Assembly (NCBI GenBank): GCA_963699345.1
Contig: CAVOTL010000003.1
Coordinates: 367,597-431,596, forward strand
From: Bog-756 sp963699345
GTDB lineage: Bacteria; Actinomycetota; Acidimicrobiia; Acidimicrobiales; RAAP-2
Reading direction: 5' to 3'
DNA: 64,000 bases
Shown: positions 45,661 to 54,071 of the stretch, piece after piece
Numbering within the stretch: the first letter of the stretch is position 1
Layout: each line of letters starts with the position of its first letter
Notes under the pieces: generated by a model
Database searches by the model: none
What the model was told of the DNA's origin: nothing
What the model saw: the letters and a program-made list of their open reading frames with translations, nothing else
Translations under genes and position numbers: made by a program

Positions 45661-46551
45661 TCAGGCCAGTTTCCGGACGACGTCGACCATGGCCTCGCCG
45701 GCCTCGGTCGGATTGAGCGCCACGGTCACCCCGGCCTCGCCGAGTGCGTCCATCTTGGCCTGGGCGGTCCCCTTCGAGCCCGAGATGATGGCGCCGGCGT
45801 GGCCCATCTTCCGGCCGGGAGGCGCGGTGACCCCGGCGACGTAGGAGACGACCGGCTTGGTCACCGACGAGGCGATGAACTCGGCCGCCTCCTCCTCGGC
45901 CGAGCCGCCGATCTCGCCGATCATCATGATCGCCCGGGTGTCGGGGTCCGCCTCGAAGGCGGCCAGGCAGTCGATGAAGCTGGTGCCGGGCACCGGGTCG
46001 CCCCCGATGCCGACACAGGTCGTCTGCCCGACCCCCTGCTGGCTCAGCTCGTGCAGCGCCTGGTACGTGAGGGTGCCCGACCGGCTGACGATGCCCACCG
46101 GACCGCCGGCCATGGCGATGTCACCCGAGGTGATCCCGATGTTGCACTTGCCGGGCGAGATGATGCCCGGGCAGTTCGGTCCCAGCAGCCGGGTGCCGGG
46201 GAAGTCCCGCACCAACCGGTTGTAGGCGAGCGCCTCGTCCTGGGCCGGGATGCCCTCGGTGATGCAGACGACGAAGGGCACGCCGGCGGCGGCGGCCTCC
46301 ACGATGGCGTCGGCGGCGAACTTCGGCGGCACCGAGATGAACGAGGCGTTGGCCCCGGTCGCCTCGACGGCCTCGGCCACGGTGGCGTACACCGGGATGC
46401 CCTCGATCTCCTCGCCGCCCCGGTTGGGGTTGGTGCCGGCGACGACCTGGGTGCCGTACGCCTTGTTGCGCAGGCCGTGGTACAGGCCCTGGCTGGTCGG
46501 GCTGATGCCCTGGACCACGACCTTGGTGTTCTCGTCGACGAAGATGCTCAC
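45661..46551 (-). CDS. sucD: Succinyl-CoA synthetase alpha subunit
   Basis: An intact 296-residue protein: CoA-binding NTKVVVQGISPTSQGLYHGL, VVAGTNPNRGGEEIEGIPVY, ASFISVPPKFAADAIVEAAA, LLGPNCPGIISPGKCNIGIT, VGIVSRSGTLTYQALHELSQ, GIGGDPVPGTSFIDCLAAFE and the active-site His in RKMGHAGAIISGSKGTA. It forms ATP or GTP from succinyl-CoA with SucC. GTG 46551 overlaps the sucC stop (GTGA). Confidence 0.96.
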   Translation of the reverse strand: MSIFVDENTKVVVQGISPTSQGLYHGLRNKAYGTQVVAGTNPNRGGEEIEGIPVYATVAEAVEATGANASFISVPPKFAADAIVEAAAAGVPFVVCITEGIPAQDEALAYNRLVRDFPGTRLLGPNCPGIISPGKCNIGITSGDIAMAGGPVGIVSRSGTLTYQALHELSQQGVGQTTCVGIGGDPVPGTSFIDCLAAFEADPDTRAIMMIGEIGGSAEEEAAEFIASSVTKPVVSYVAGVTAPPGRKMGHAGAIISGSKGTAQAKMDALGEAGVTVALNPTEAGEAMVDVVRKLA

Positions 46552-47696
46552 GACTTGCCTCCAGCGAGTGCGACCGCCGTGCGGGCGGCATCGAGCATGG
46601 TCGGCTCGGCGACCAGGCGATCGGACAGATGGGACGCCAGGATCTCCCGGCCGGCGACGGCGTTGGTGCCGTCGAGGCGGAGCACGATGGGCGAGCTGAT
46701 CTCGACCCGCTCCAGGGCCTCCAGCACCCCCTTGGCCACCTCGTCGACGCGGGTGATCCCTCCGAAGATGTTGACGAAGATCGACTTCACGGCCGGGTCG
46801 GAGTTGATGACCTCGAGGGCGGCGGCCATGACGTCGGCGTTGGCCCCGCCCCCGATGTCGAGGAAGTTGGCCGCGGTCCCGCCGCACTGGTTGACCACGT
46901 CGAGCGTGCTCATGGCCAGTCCGGCGCCGTTGGCGATGATGCCGACCGAGCCGGACAGGCCGATGTAGTTGAGGCCCCGCTCCTTGGCCCGGGTCTCGCG
47001 CTCGTCCTCGACGTCGCTGCCCGCGAACTCCTCCCACTCGGGGTGGCGGTAGGCGGCGTTGTCGTCGAGTGTCACCTTGGCGTCGAGTGCGTGCACCCGG
47101 CCCTCGGGGGTGAGGATGAGCGGGTTGATTTCCGCGAGGTCGCAGTCGCCCTCGGTGTAACAGGCGTAGAGCTTGACCAGCAGCTCGGCGGCCTGCTCCT
47201 GCGCCTCCCCGTCCAGCTTCGCCCGGGCCACCCAGGCGGTGGCGGCGTCGAGGGTCAGTCCGTCGACCGGGTCGATGTGCAGGATGGCGATGGCGTCGGG
47301 GTTGGTGACGGCCACCTCCTCGATCTCCACGCCTCCCTCGGCCGACAGCATGCCGAGGTGCTTCTTGGCGCTGCGGTCCAGGGTGAAGCTGGCGTAGTAC
47401 TCCTTGGCGATGTCCGAGGCGTGCTCGACCCACAGCCGCTTGACGACGTGGCCCTTGATGTCGAGGCCGAGGATGTTGCCGGCGTGGAGCCGGACCTCGT
47501 CGACGTCGTTGGCCAGCTTGACGCCGCCGGCCTTGCCGCGGCCACCGACCTTCACCTGGGCCTTGACCACGACCGGGTAGCCCGACGCCTCGGCCTGGGC
47601 CACCGCCTGGTCGACGGTGTCGGCCACCCCTCCCTTGGAGATGGGGATGCCGAACCGGGCGAAGTACTGCTTGCCCTGGTATTCGAAGAGATCCAC
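46548..47696 (-). CDS. sucC: Succinyl-CoA synthetase beta subunit
   Basis: An intact 382-residue protein with an ATP-grasp domain: MDLFEYQGKQYFARFGIPIS, PVVVKAQVKVGGRGKAGGVK, DCDLAEINPLILTPEGRVHA, LDAKVTLDDNAAYRHPE and the C-terminal ligase segment GGTAANFLDIGGGANADVMA, SIFVNIFGGITRVDEVAKGV. First gene of sucCD. The B12-binding mutase subunit upstream would supply succinyl-CoA from methylmalonyl-CoA if it belongs to that mutase. Confidence 0.96.
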   Translation of the reverse strand: MDLFEYQGKQYFARFGIPISKGGVADTVDQAVAQAEASGYPVVVKAQVKVGGRGKAGGVKLANDVDEVRLHAGNILGLDIKGHVVKRLWVEHASDIAKEYYASFTLDRSAKKHLGMLSAEGGVEIEEVAVTNPDAIAILHIDPVDGLTLDAATAWVARAKLDGEAQEQAAELLVKLYACYTEGDCDLAEINPLILTPEGRVHALDAKVTLDDNAAYRHPEWEEFAGSDVEDERETRAKERGLNYIGLSGSVGIIANGAGLAMSTLDVVNQCGGTAANFLDIGGGANADVMAAALEVINSDPAVKSIFVNIFGGITRVDEVAKGVLEALERVEISSPIVLRLDGTNAVAGREILASHLSDRLVAEPTMLDAARTAVALAGGKS

Positions 47697-47756
47697 CGGA
47701 TCCGTTCCTCTCTGCCTGCTTGGCTGGTTCGTGTCTACGGCTGTGACTGACTGCGA

Positions 47757-47795
47757 TGACTGCGACTGCTGGATGACTGCGACTGCTGGATGACT
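47757..47795. repeat. 17-bp tandem repeat upstream of sucC
   Basis: TGACTGCGACTGCTGGA occurs at 47757-47773 and 47774-47790, followed by a further TGACT. A related TGACTGACTGCGA lies just before. It sits 60-100 bp upstream of the sucC start. Confidence 0.6.
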
Positions 47796-47885
47796 CCGGG
47801 CCGGTGGGCCCGGTGACCGTTCGGAGGGGGTCGGCCACGGCCGGGCCGGTCGGCCGGTGGGGCGGGGCGTCCGTGCCCCCCCGGC

Positions 47886-48302
47886 TCAGGTGCCCTCGTC
47901 CCGCTCCCGTTCGTCGAGTGCCTCGCCCAACCAGGAGCCGATGGCCGGCAGCGGGGCACCCGGGGTGAACACCTCGGCCACCCCCATCTCCTTCAGCACC
48001 GGGATGTCCGCCTCGGGGATGATGCCGCCCACGATGACCAGGACGTCGTCGCGACCCTGGTCCGAGAGGCCCTCGATCACCCGGGGCACGAGGGTGAGGT
48101 GGGCGCCGGACAGGAGCGACAGCCCGACGGCGTCGGCATCCTCCTGCACCACCGCCTGGACCACCTGGTCGGCCGTCTGGTGGAGGCCCGTGTAGATGAC
48201 CTCGAACCCGGCGTCCCGCAGGGCCCGGGCGATGACCTTGGCACCGCGGTCGTGGCCGTCCAGGCCGGGTTTGGCGACTACCACTCGATAGGGGCGCTTC
48301 AC
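47886..48302 (-). CDS. Cobalamin-binding subunit of an acyl-CoA mutase (TIGR00640 type)
   Basis: A 138-residue stand-alone B12 domain: RPYRVVVAKPGLDGHDRGAK with the DxHxxG lower-ligand motif, FEVIYTGLHQTADQVVQAVV, ADAVGLSLLSGAHLTLVPRV and VLVIVGGIIPEADIPVLKEM. It equals the C-terminal domain of methylmalonyl-CoA mutase and the small subunits of related mutases. The large subunit is not in the window. The position before sucCD suggests methylmalonyl-CoA, but other acyl-CoAs are possible. GTG 48302 lies 8 bases after TAGTAT. Confidence 0.85.
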   Translation of the reverse strand: MKRPYRVVVAKPGLDGHDRGAKVIARALRDAGFEVIYTGLHQTADQVVQAVVQEDADAVGLSLLSGAHLTLVPRVIEGLSDQGRDDVLVIVGGIIPEADIPVLKEMGVAEVFTPGAPLPAIGSWLGEALDERERDEGT

Positions 48303-48310
48303 GGCGGCTG

Positions 48311-48316
48311 ATACTA
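48311..48316 (-). promoter_or_regulatory. -10 box TAGTAT
   Basis: TAGTAT, 8 bases, then GTG 48302; leader of zero to two bases. Confidence 0.45.
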
Positions 48317-48487
48317 GGCGCTGGCTCACGGAGAGTCCCATCCGGGACGGCGGGTCCACCCCAGAGACGGGCCGATCGTCCACCTCCCCGGCCACCACGA
48401 CCTACCCTGGGGGGACCCCGACACGCGGCCGGGCGTCCCCGTCCCCGCCGCCCCGGGGCCGGACACCGACCCAACCACGAGGAACCG

Positions 48488-49448
48488 TTGACGACACCGG
48501 CCGAGGCTGTGGACACACCCGACGACTCCCACCTCACGCCCGCCCGACGGCGGGAGCCGCTCGCCCGCGGGCTCGTCCGTCTGGCCCGGCCCCGCCAGTG
48601 GGTCAAGAACCTCCTGGTCTTCGTCGCCCCGGGCGCCGCCGGCGTCCTCCTGCACGCCACCGTGCTGTGGCATGCGGCGGCGGCCTTCGGGATCTTCTGC
48701 CTGGCCGCCTCGGGCACCTACTACCTCAACGACGCCCGGGACGCCGAGGCCGACCGGCGGCACCCGACCAAGCGCAACCGGCCCGTGGCGGCCGGCGTCG
48801 TGCCCGTCCCGCTCGCCCTCACCCTCGGCGTGGTCATGATGGCGGCGTCGGTGGGCCTCGGCGCACTGGCTGGCCGGCTGGCACCTGAGCGTGGTGATGG
48901 CCGCCTACGTGGCCGTGCAGCTGGCGTACTCCGCGGGCCTGAAGAACGAGGCCATCCTGGACCTGGCCTGCGTCAGCGCCGGGTTCATCCTGCGGGCGGT
49001 GGCCGGCGGCGTGGCCACGCACGTCCCGCTGTCCAACTGGTTCCTCATCGTGGTGTCCTTCGGGTCCCTGCTGGTCGTCACGGGCAAGCGGTCGGGCGAG
49101 AAGCAGCTGCTGTCCGAGGGCGGCACCGACCAGGCGTCCGTGCGCCAGACGCTCGGGCTCTACACCCCGTCGTTCCTGCGCACCGTGCGCACCCTGTCGG
49201 CCGCCGTGACGGTCAGCGCCTACTGCCTGTGGGCCTTCGAGCGGGCCAGCCAGGTCCACCCGGGCCACGACCCGATCTGGTTCCAGCTCACCATCATCCC
49301 CTTCGTCATCGGCCTCCTCCACGTGCTGCGGCTGCTCGACTCGGGGGCCGGGGCGGCGCCCGAGGAGCTGGCCCTGCGCGACCACCGGCTGCAGATCTAC
49401 GGGCTGTGCTGGGTGGCGCTGTTCGCCATCGGGGCCTACGCCTCGTGA
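48488..49448 (+). CDS. ubiA: Decaprenyl-phosphate phosphoribosyltransferase (UbiA family), one frameshift
   Basis: About 319 residues with eight or nine membrane helices. LVRLARPRQWVKNLLVFVAP, the Asp-rich motif YYLNDARDAEADRRHPTKRN with RPVAAG, and YSAGLKNEAILDLACVSAGF (second motif region) match the mycobacterial DPPR synthase Rv3806c. It makes decaprenylphosphoryl-phosphoribose, the first step towards the arabinose donor. One inserted base near 48,880 breaks the frame. TTG 48488 is preceded by GAGGA. Its stop overlaps the dprE1 GTG (GTGA). Confidence 0.85.
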
Positions 49449-50871
49449 GGCCGCCCCGGGGCCGACGGGAGCTGCTGACCGGTTGGGGCCGCACGGCGCC
49501 GACGTCGGCCGACGTGGTCCACGCCGTCCACCCCGACATCGTCGACGCAGGCCATGGCCGCGTCCGTCGAGGCCGCCGCCGGCGGGTCGTCACGGGCGCG
49601 GGCTGGTGGCCCGCGGCATGGGCCGCAGCTACGGCGACGCCGCCCAGAACGCCGGGGGCACCGTCCTCGACCTCACCTGGCTCGACGCCGTGCACGACGT
49701 CGACCTCGACGCCGGGCTGATCACCGTCGGGGCCGGCGTCAGCCTGCAGACCCTCATGGAACGCTTCGTCCCCCTCGGGTGGTTCGTGCCGGTGACCCCG
49801 GGCACCCGCCTGGTGACCGTCGGGGGCGCCGATCGCCGCCGACATCCACGGCAAGAACCACCACGTGGACGGCAGCTTCTGCTCCCACGTGGTGTCGATG
49901 ACCCTGGCCACGCCGACCGGCACCCACACCGTCACCCCGGGGTCGGACCCCGACCTGTTCTGGGCCACCGCCGGGGGCATGGGCCTGACCGGGGTGGTCC
50001 TCGACGCCACCCTGTCGATGATCCCGGTGGAGACGGCGTTCATGCTCGTGGACACCGAGCGGGCGGTGGACCTCGACGACGTCATGGACAAGATGCTGAC
50101 GGGGGACGACGCCTACCGCTACTCGGTGGCCTGGATCGACTGCCAGTCGACGGGCAGCCGGCTGGGCCGCTCCGTCCTCACCCGGGGCGACCACGCCCGG
50201 ATCGACGACCTCCCCGCCCGCCTGTCCGGCGACCCCGACCGGGCCCGCGCCTTCGTGCCCCGCCAGCTGGCCCGGGTGCCGCTCACCCCGCCGAGCGGCC
50301 TGCTCAACCCGCTCACGGTGGGCGCCTTCAACGAGTTCTGGTTCCGCAAGGCACCCAAGCGCCAACTCGGCAAGCCCCACCACATGACCGGGTTCTTCCA
50401 CCCCCTCGACGGGGTGGGCGAGTGGAACCGCCTCTACGGCAGCCGGGGCTTCCTGCAGTACCAGTTCGTGGTCCCCGACGCCGCGGGCGAGACGGTCCGA
50501 CACATCATCGAACGCCTCACCGAGGTCCGCCTGGCCTCCTTCCTGGCCGTGCTGAAGCGGTTCGGCCCGGGCGACCCCGGCCCGATCTCGTTCCCCATGC
50601 CGGGGTGGACCCTCGCCCTCGACCTACCCGTCGGGCACGAGGGACTCGACCGGCTGCTCGACGACCTCGACGACCAGGTGCTGGCGGCCGGCGGTCGCAT
50701 CTACCTGGCCAAGGACTCCCGGCTGGCGCCGGACACCTTCCGGGCCATGTACCCCCGGATCGACGACTTCCTCGAGGTCAGGCGCAAGGTCGACCCCGAG
50801 GGCGTGCTGCGCTCGGATCTCGGCCGGCGACTCGGCCTGTGCGCCGACGCCGACCCGCGACCCACGACTGA
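49445..50871 (+). CDS. dprE1: Decaprenylphosphoryl-ribose 2'-oxidase, frameshifted
   Basis: About 475 residues, a flavin oxidoreductase of the DprE1 family. FAD-binding ARGMGRSYGDAAQNAGGTVL, IAADIHGKNHHVDGSFCSHV (the conserved HGKNHH) and YQFVVPDAAGETVRHIIERL, SFLAVLKRFGPGDPGPISFP, YLAKDSRLAPDTFRAMYPRI and VRRKVDPEGVLRSDLGRR are present. The segment after PMPGW is TLALDLP, where the M. tuberculosis enzyme has a Cys (Cys387) that benzothiazinones attack; here the aligned residue is Ala. Frameshifts lie near 49,600, 49,830 and at the 3' end. Confidence 0.85.
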
Positions 50872-50912
50872 CCCCCCTGCCCCACCACCCCACCACGGAG
50901 GACGGACCCACC

Positions 50913-51676
50913 ATGATCGACGCCACCGGGCGCCCCCAGTCAGTACTCGTGCTCGGAGGGGCCTCCGAGATCGCCCAGGCCATCGTGGCCGGGCTGGTGC
51001 CCGGGCGGTGCCGGACGGTCATCCTGGCCGGCCGGCCGAGCGGGCGTCTCGACGACGCCGCCACGGCGGCCAAGGAGGCCGGGGCCGACGTCGTGGAGAC
51101 GGTGGACTTCGACACCACCGACCTGGCCGGCGCCCCGGCCGCCGTCGACGCCGTGTTCGAACGCTTCGGCGACATCGACCTGGTGCTGGCGGCGGCGGGC
51201 GTGCTCGGCGACCAGGCGGCCCTCGAGAGGGACCCGCAGGCCGCGGCCGAGCGTCATCACCACCAACTTCACCGGACTGGCCGCCGCCCTGCTGGCCACC
51301 GCCGCCCGGATGCGGGCCCAGGGCCACGGCCGGATCGTCGTGATCTCCTCGGTGGCCGGCGAGCGGGCCCGCAAGTCCAACTTCATCTACGGGTCGACGA
51401 AGTCCGGCCTCGACGCCTTCGCCCAGGGTCTCGGCGACTCGCTGGTCGGGAGCGGGGTCGGTGTCACCATCGTGCGACCCGGGCTTCGTGGTCGGGCGGA
51501 TGACCGAGGGCATGGATCCGGCCCCCTTCGCCACCACCCCCGAGGCCGTGGCCGCCGCGGTGGTGAAGGGCATCGGGTCGGGGGCCGACGTGGTCTACGC
51601 CCCCCCGGTGCTGCGCTGGGTCTTCGCCGTCATGCGCCAGCTGCCCCGGGTCGTGTGGCGGCGTATGCCGGGCTGA
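50913..51676 (+). CDS. dprE2: Decaprenylphosphoryl-2-keto-erythro-pentose reductase, two frameshifts
   Basis: About 254 residues, a short-chain dehydrogenase. SVLVLGGASEIAQAIVAGLV is the NAD(P) site, DIDLVLAAAGVLGDQ the conserved strand, GRIVVISSVAGERARKSNFI and YGSTKSGLDAFAQGLGDSLV the catalytic Ser/Tyr/Lys. It works with DprE1 to epimerise the 2' carbon and yield decaprenylphosphoryl-arabinose. Inserted bases near 51,252 and 51,484 break the frame. It lies 40 bases after dprE1. Confidence 0.85.
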
Positions 51677-51690
51677 GCCGGTCCGCCCGA

Positions 51691-52488
51691 TCAGCCGACC
51701 AGTGTCGAGGCGTAGTCGGGCACGTAGGTGTAGAGGTCGCGGGGCGGGCGTCGGTAGCCCTCGTCCTTGACCCGCTTCGGCAGCTTGAGGCGGGCCTCGT
51801 CGACGGCCGTGTACGGGATGCAGGTGAGGAGGTGGGAGATGCAGTTGAGGCGGGCGCACCGCTTGTCCTCGGCGTCGACCACGTACCACGGCGACTCCGG
51901 CGTGTCGGTGTGGAGGAACATCGCGTCCTTGGCCCGGGAGTAGTCGGACCAGCGCTGGCGGGCCTCGAGGTCGATGCCGCTCAGCTTCCACCGGCGCAGC
52001 GGGTCGTTGATGCGCGACTGGAAGCGACGCTCCTGCTCGTCGTCACTGACCGAGAACCAGTACTTGACCAGCAGGATGCCGTCCTCGATCAGCTGGTGCT
52101 CGAACACCGGGCACTGGCGGAGGAACCGGTGGTACTCGTCGGACGTGCAGAAGCCCATCACGTGCTCGACGCCGGCGCGGTTGTACCAGCTGCGGTCGAA
52201 CAGGGCGATCTCGCCGGCGGCCGGCAGCTCGGCCACGTAACGCTGGAAGTACCACTGCGACCGCTCACGCTCGGTCGGGGCGGGCAGCGCGACGGTCCGG
52301 CACACCCGGGGCGGCAGGTACTCGGAGATGCGCTTGATCACGCCGCCCTTGCCGGCCGCGTCGCGCCCCTCGAAGATGACGACGACGCGCGCGCCGGTCT
52401 CCTTGACCCACTCGGTCATGGTGGTGAGCTCCGCCTGCAGGTGCAGCAGCTCGGCCTCGTAGCGTCGCTTCGGGATGGAACGTGTCAC
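51691..52488 (-). CDS. ppk2: Polyphosphate kinase 2 family protein
   Basis: An intact 265-residue PPK2: Walker A VVIFEGRDAAGKGGVIKRI (41-49), the lid Arg region PTERERSQWYFQRYVAELPA, Walker B-like EIALFDRSWYNRAGVEHVMG (about 94-110) and the C-terminal RWKLSGIDLEARQRWSDYSR. It transfers phosphate between polyphosphate and nucleotides; length and single domain fit class I. It converges with dprE2 with 14 bases between the stops. Confidence 0.93.
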   Translation of the reverse strand: MTRSIPKRRYEAELLHLQAELTTMTEWVKETGARVVVIFEGRDAAGKGGVIKRISEYLPPRVCRTVALPAPTERERSQWYFQRYVAELPAAGEIALFDRSWYNRAGVEHVMGFCTSDEYHRFLRQCPVFEHQLIEDGILLVKYWFSVSDDEQERRFQSRINDPLRRWKLSGIDLEARQRWSDYSRAKDAMFLHTDTPESPWYVVDAEDKRCARLNCISHLLTCIPYTAVDEARLKLPKRVKDEGYRRPPRDLYTYVPDYASTLVG

Positions 52489-52512
52489 GTCTCGCTCCTC
52501 CGTCGGACGGCC

Positions 52513-53874
52513 TCAGCCCACCTTATAGTGCGACGTGGCGGGCGGAGGATTGTACGGGCGGACCGACATGGTGACGAAGTCCCGGGACAGCGCATAGAAG
52601 TAGCGGTCCGGATACGTCTGCTCGTCGTAGGTCAGCAGCGTCCCGTCGGTGCCCGACGCCGGCACACCCGGCTGCAGGTCGAAGTGGGTGAAGTTGACCC
52701 AGTCGGTGTTGATGTCCATCTCCATGGCCCGCACGGCACCCGCCCGGGCCAGCACGTTGGCCAGGTCGACGATGGACAGGCCGCTGCCGCCGACGTAGAC
52801 CAACGCACCGTCGGCGGTCACCCCGAGGCCGGAGCGCCACACCTGGATCCGCCCGCCCAGCGTGGAGCCCCAGCGGGAGTTGTCGCTCTCGCTCAGTCCG
52901 GGCACGGGGGCGCCGTCGTCGACGATCAGGTCGAGGTTCTGGCGGACGGAGACGGTCGTCGGCGTCATGGCCACGTCCGTGCCCCACGCCCCGATGTCCA
53001 CGTCGCCGGAGGAGTCGATCACCAGTGATGCCGCCCCGGTGCGCATCGGGTAGGCGGTGACCCCGTCGAGGTAGAAGCCGCCTTCGGCGTCCTGCATGCG
53101 GAAGCCCGAGTTGAAGGCGGCGTCGAGCGTGGAGAGGGCGGCCCCGGAGACGGGGGCCATGGTCCGGGAACCGCTGGCCCGTCCCGGGGATGGACGATCC
53201 CGCGTAGAGCGTGGCGCTCAGCAGCTTGGTGTCCATCCAGGCCACACCCGGTCACCAGGCTGGTGTTCACGTCGTTCGGACGGAGGAAGGCGGCGTACAT
53301 CGTGGGCACGCCGTCGACGGCCCGTCCGATGGGGTGCCACTGGCCCTCGCCGGGCGACGGGTCGGACACGAACGGCACGATGGCCGGCGGGGCGGCGAGG
53401 TGGGCGGGCCCGGTCACCACCGGCAGCGTCGTGGTGGTGGCTACCGGCTTCGGGATGGCACCGGCGGCCGGTTTGCCACCCTTCGGCGGGGCGTGCCACG
53501 TGTACCAGGTGTTCTCGGCCCACGTCACCATACCGCCCGCCTCCGTGGTCGCGCACCCACTCGGTCAGGCGGCCACCCACCGTCGGCCCGAGCGCCGGGT
53601 TGGTGGCCGCGGTGGCCAGCGACGCCCACACCGGCGTGAGGAGGACGAGCACGACGAGCAGGACCGTCGTCTTCGGATGGCGACCCACCACCGTCGAGCG
53701 CTCCCGCCGCTTCTGCCTGCGGAGCGCCCGTCGCTCGCGCCGTGGCGGGCGCGACAGCCCGTGGAGGTAACGCGCCGATCCGGGGGACTCGCGACGGGGC
53801 GTCGAGTCGACCACGGGCAGCCCGGACGAGCCGTCGTGCGCGCTCTGCTCGTCGTAGGCGGTGGGATTGGGCAC
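52513..53874 (-). CDS. Exported phosphodiester glycosidase (NAGPA-like) protein, frameshifted
   Basis: About 454 residues. The N-terminal cytosolic part is basic (SRPPRRERRALRRQKRRERS), then a membrane helix (TTVLLVVLVLLTPVWASLAT). The outside domain shows ENTWYTWHAPPKGGKPAAG, GQWHPIGRAVDGVPTMYAAF and the family core DAEGGFYLDGVTAYPMRTGA, SLVIDSSGDVDIGAWGTDVA, MTPTTVSVRQNLDLIVDDGA and YVGGSGLSIVDLANVLARAG. Related domains remove N-acetylglucosamine-phosphodiester groups from polymers. GTG 53874 with GGAG 4 bases before it is used. Indels lie near 53,540, 53,250 and 53,160. Confidence 0.75.
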
Positions 53875-54071
53875 GCTGCTCCAGGGGACTTCGTGATTCG
53901 TCGTCGGCCGTACGCCGCGCCAGTCGGCGGACAGCGGCGCAACCCCCGCTAGTTTCGCACTTCGCGGCGCCCGATCCACCACACCCCCCTCCACCTGCGG
54001 GGACGCCACGACAACGGCCGGTGCCGGCGGCGGGCGGTCCCGGCGGGCACCGGACGGTGCGCCGGTGGTGC

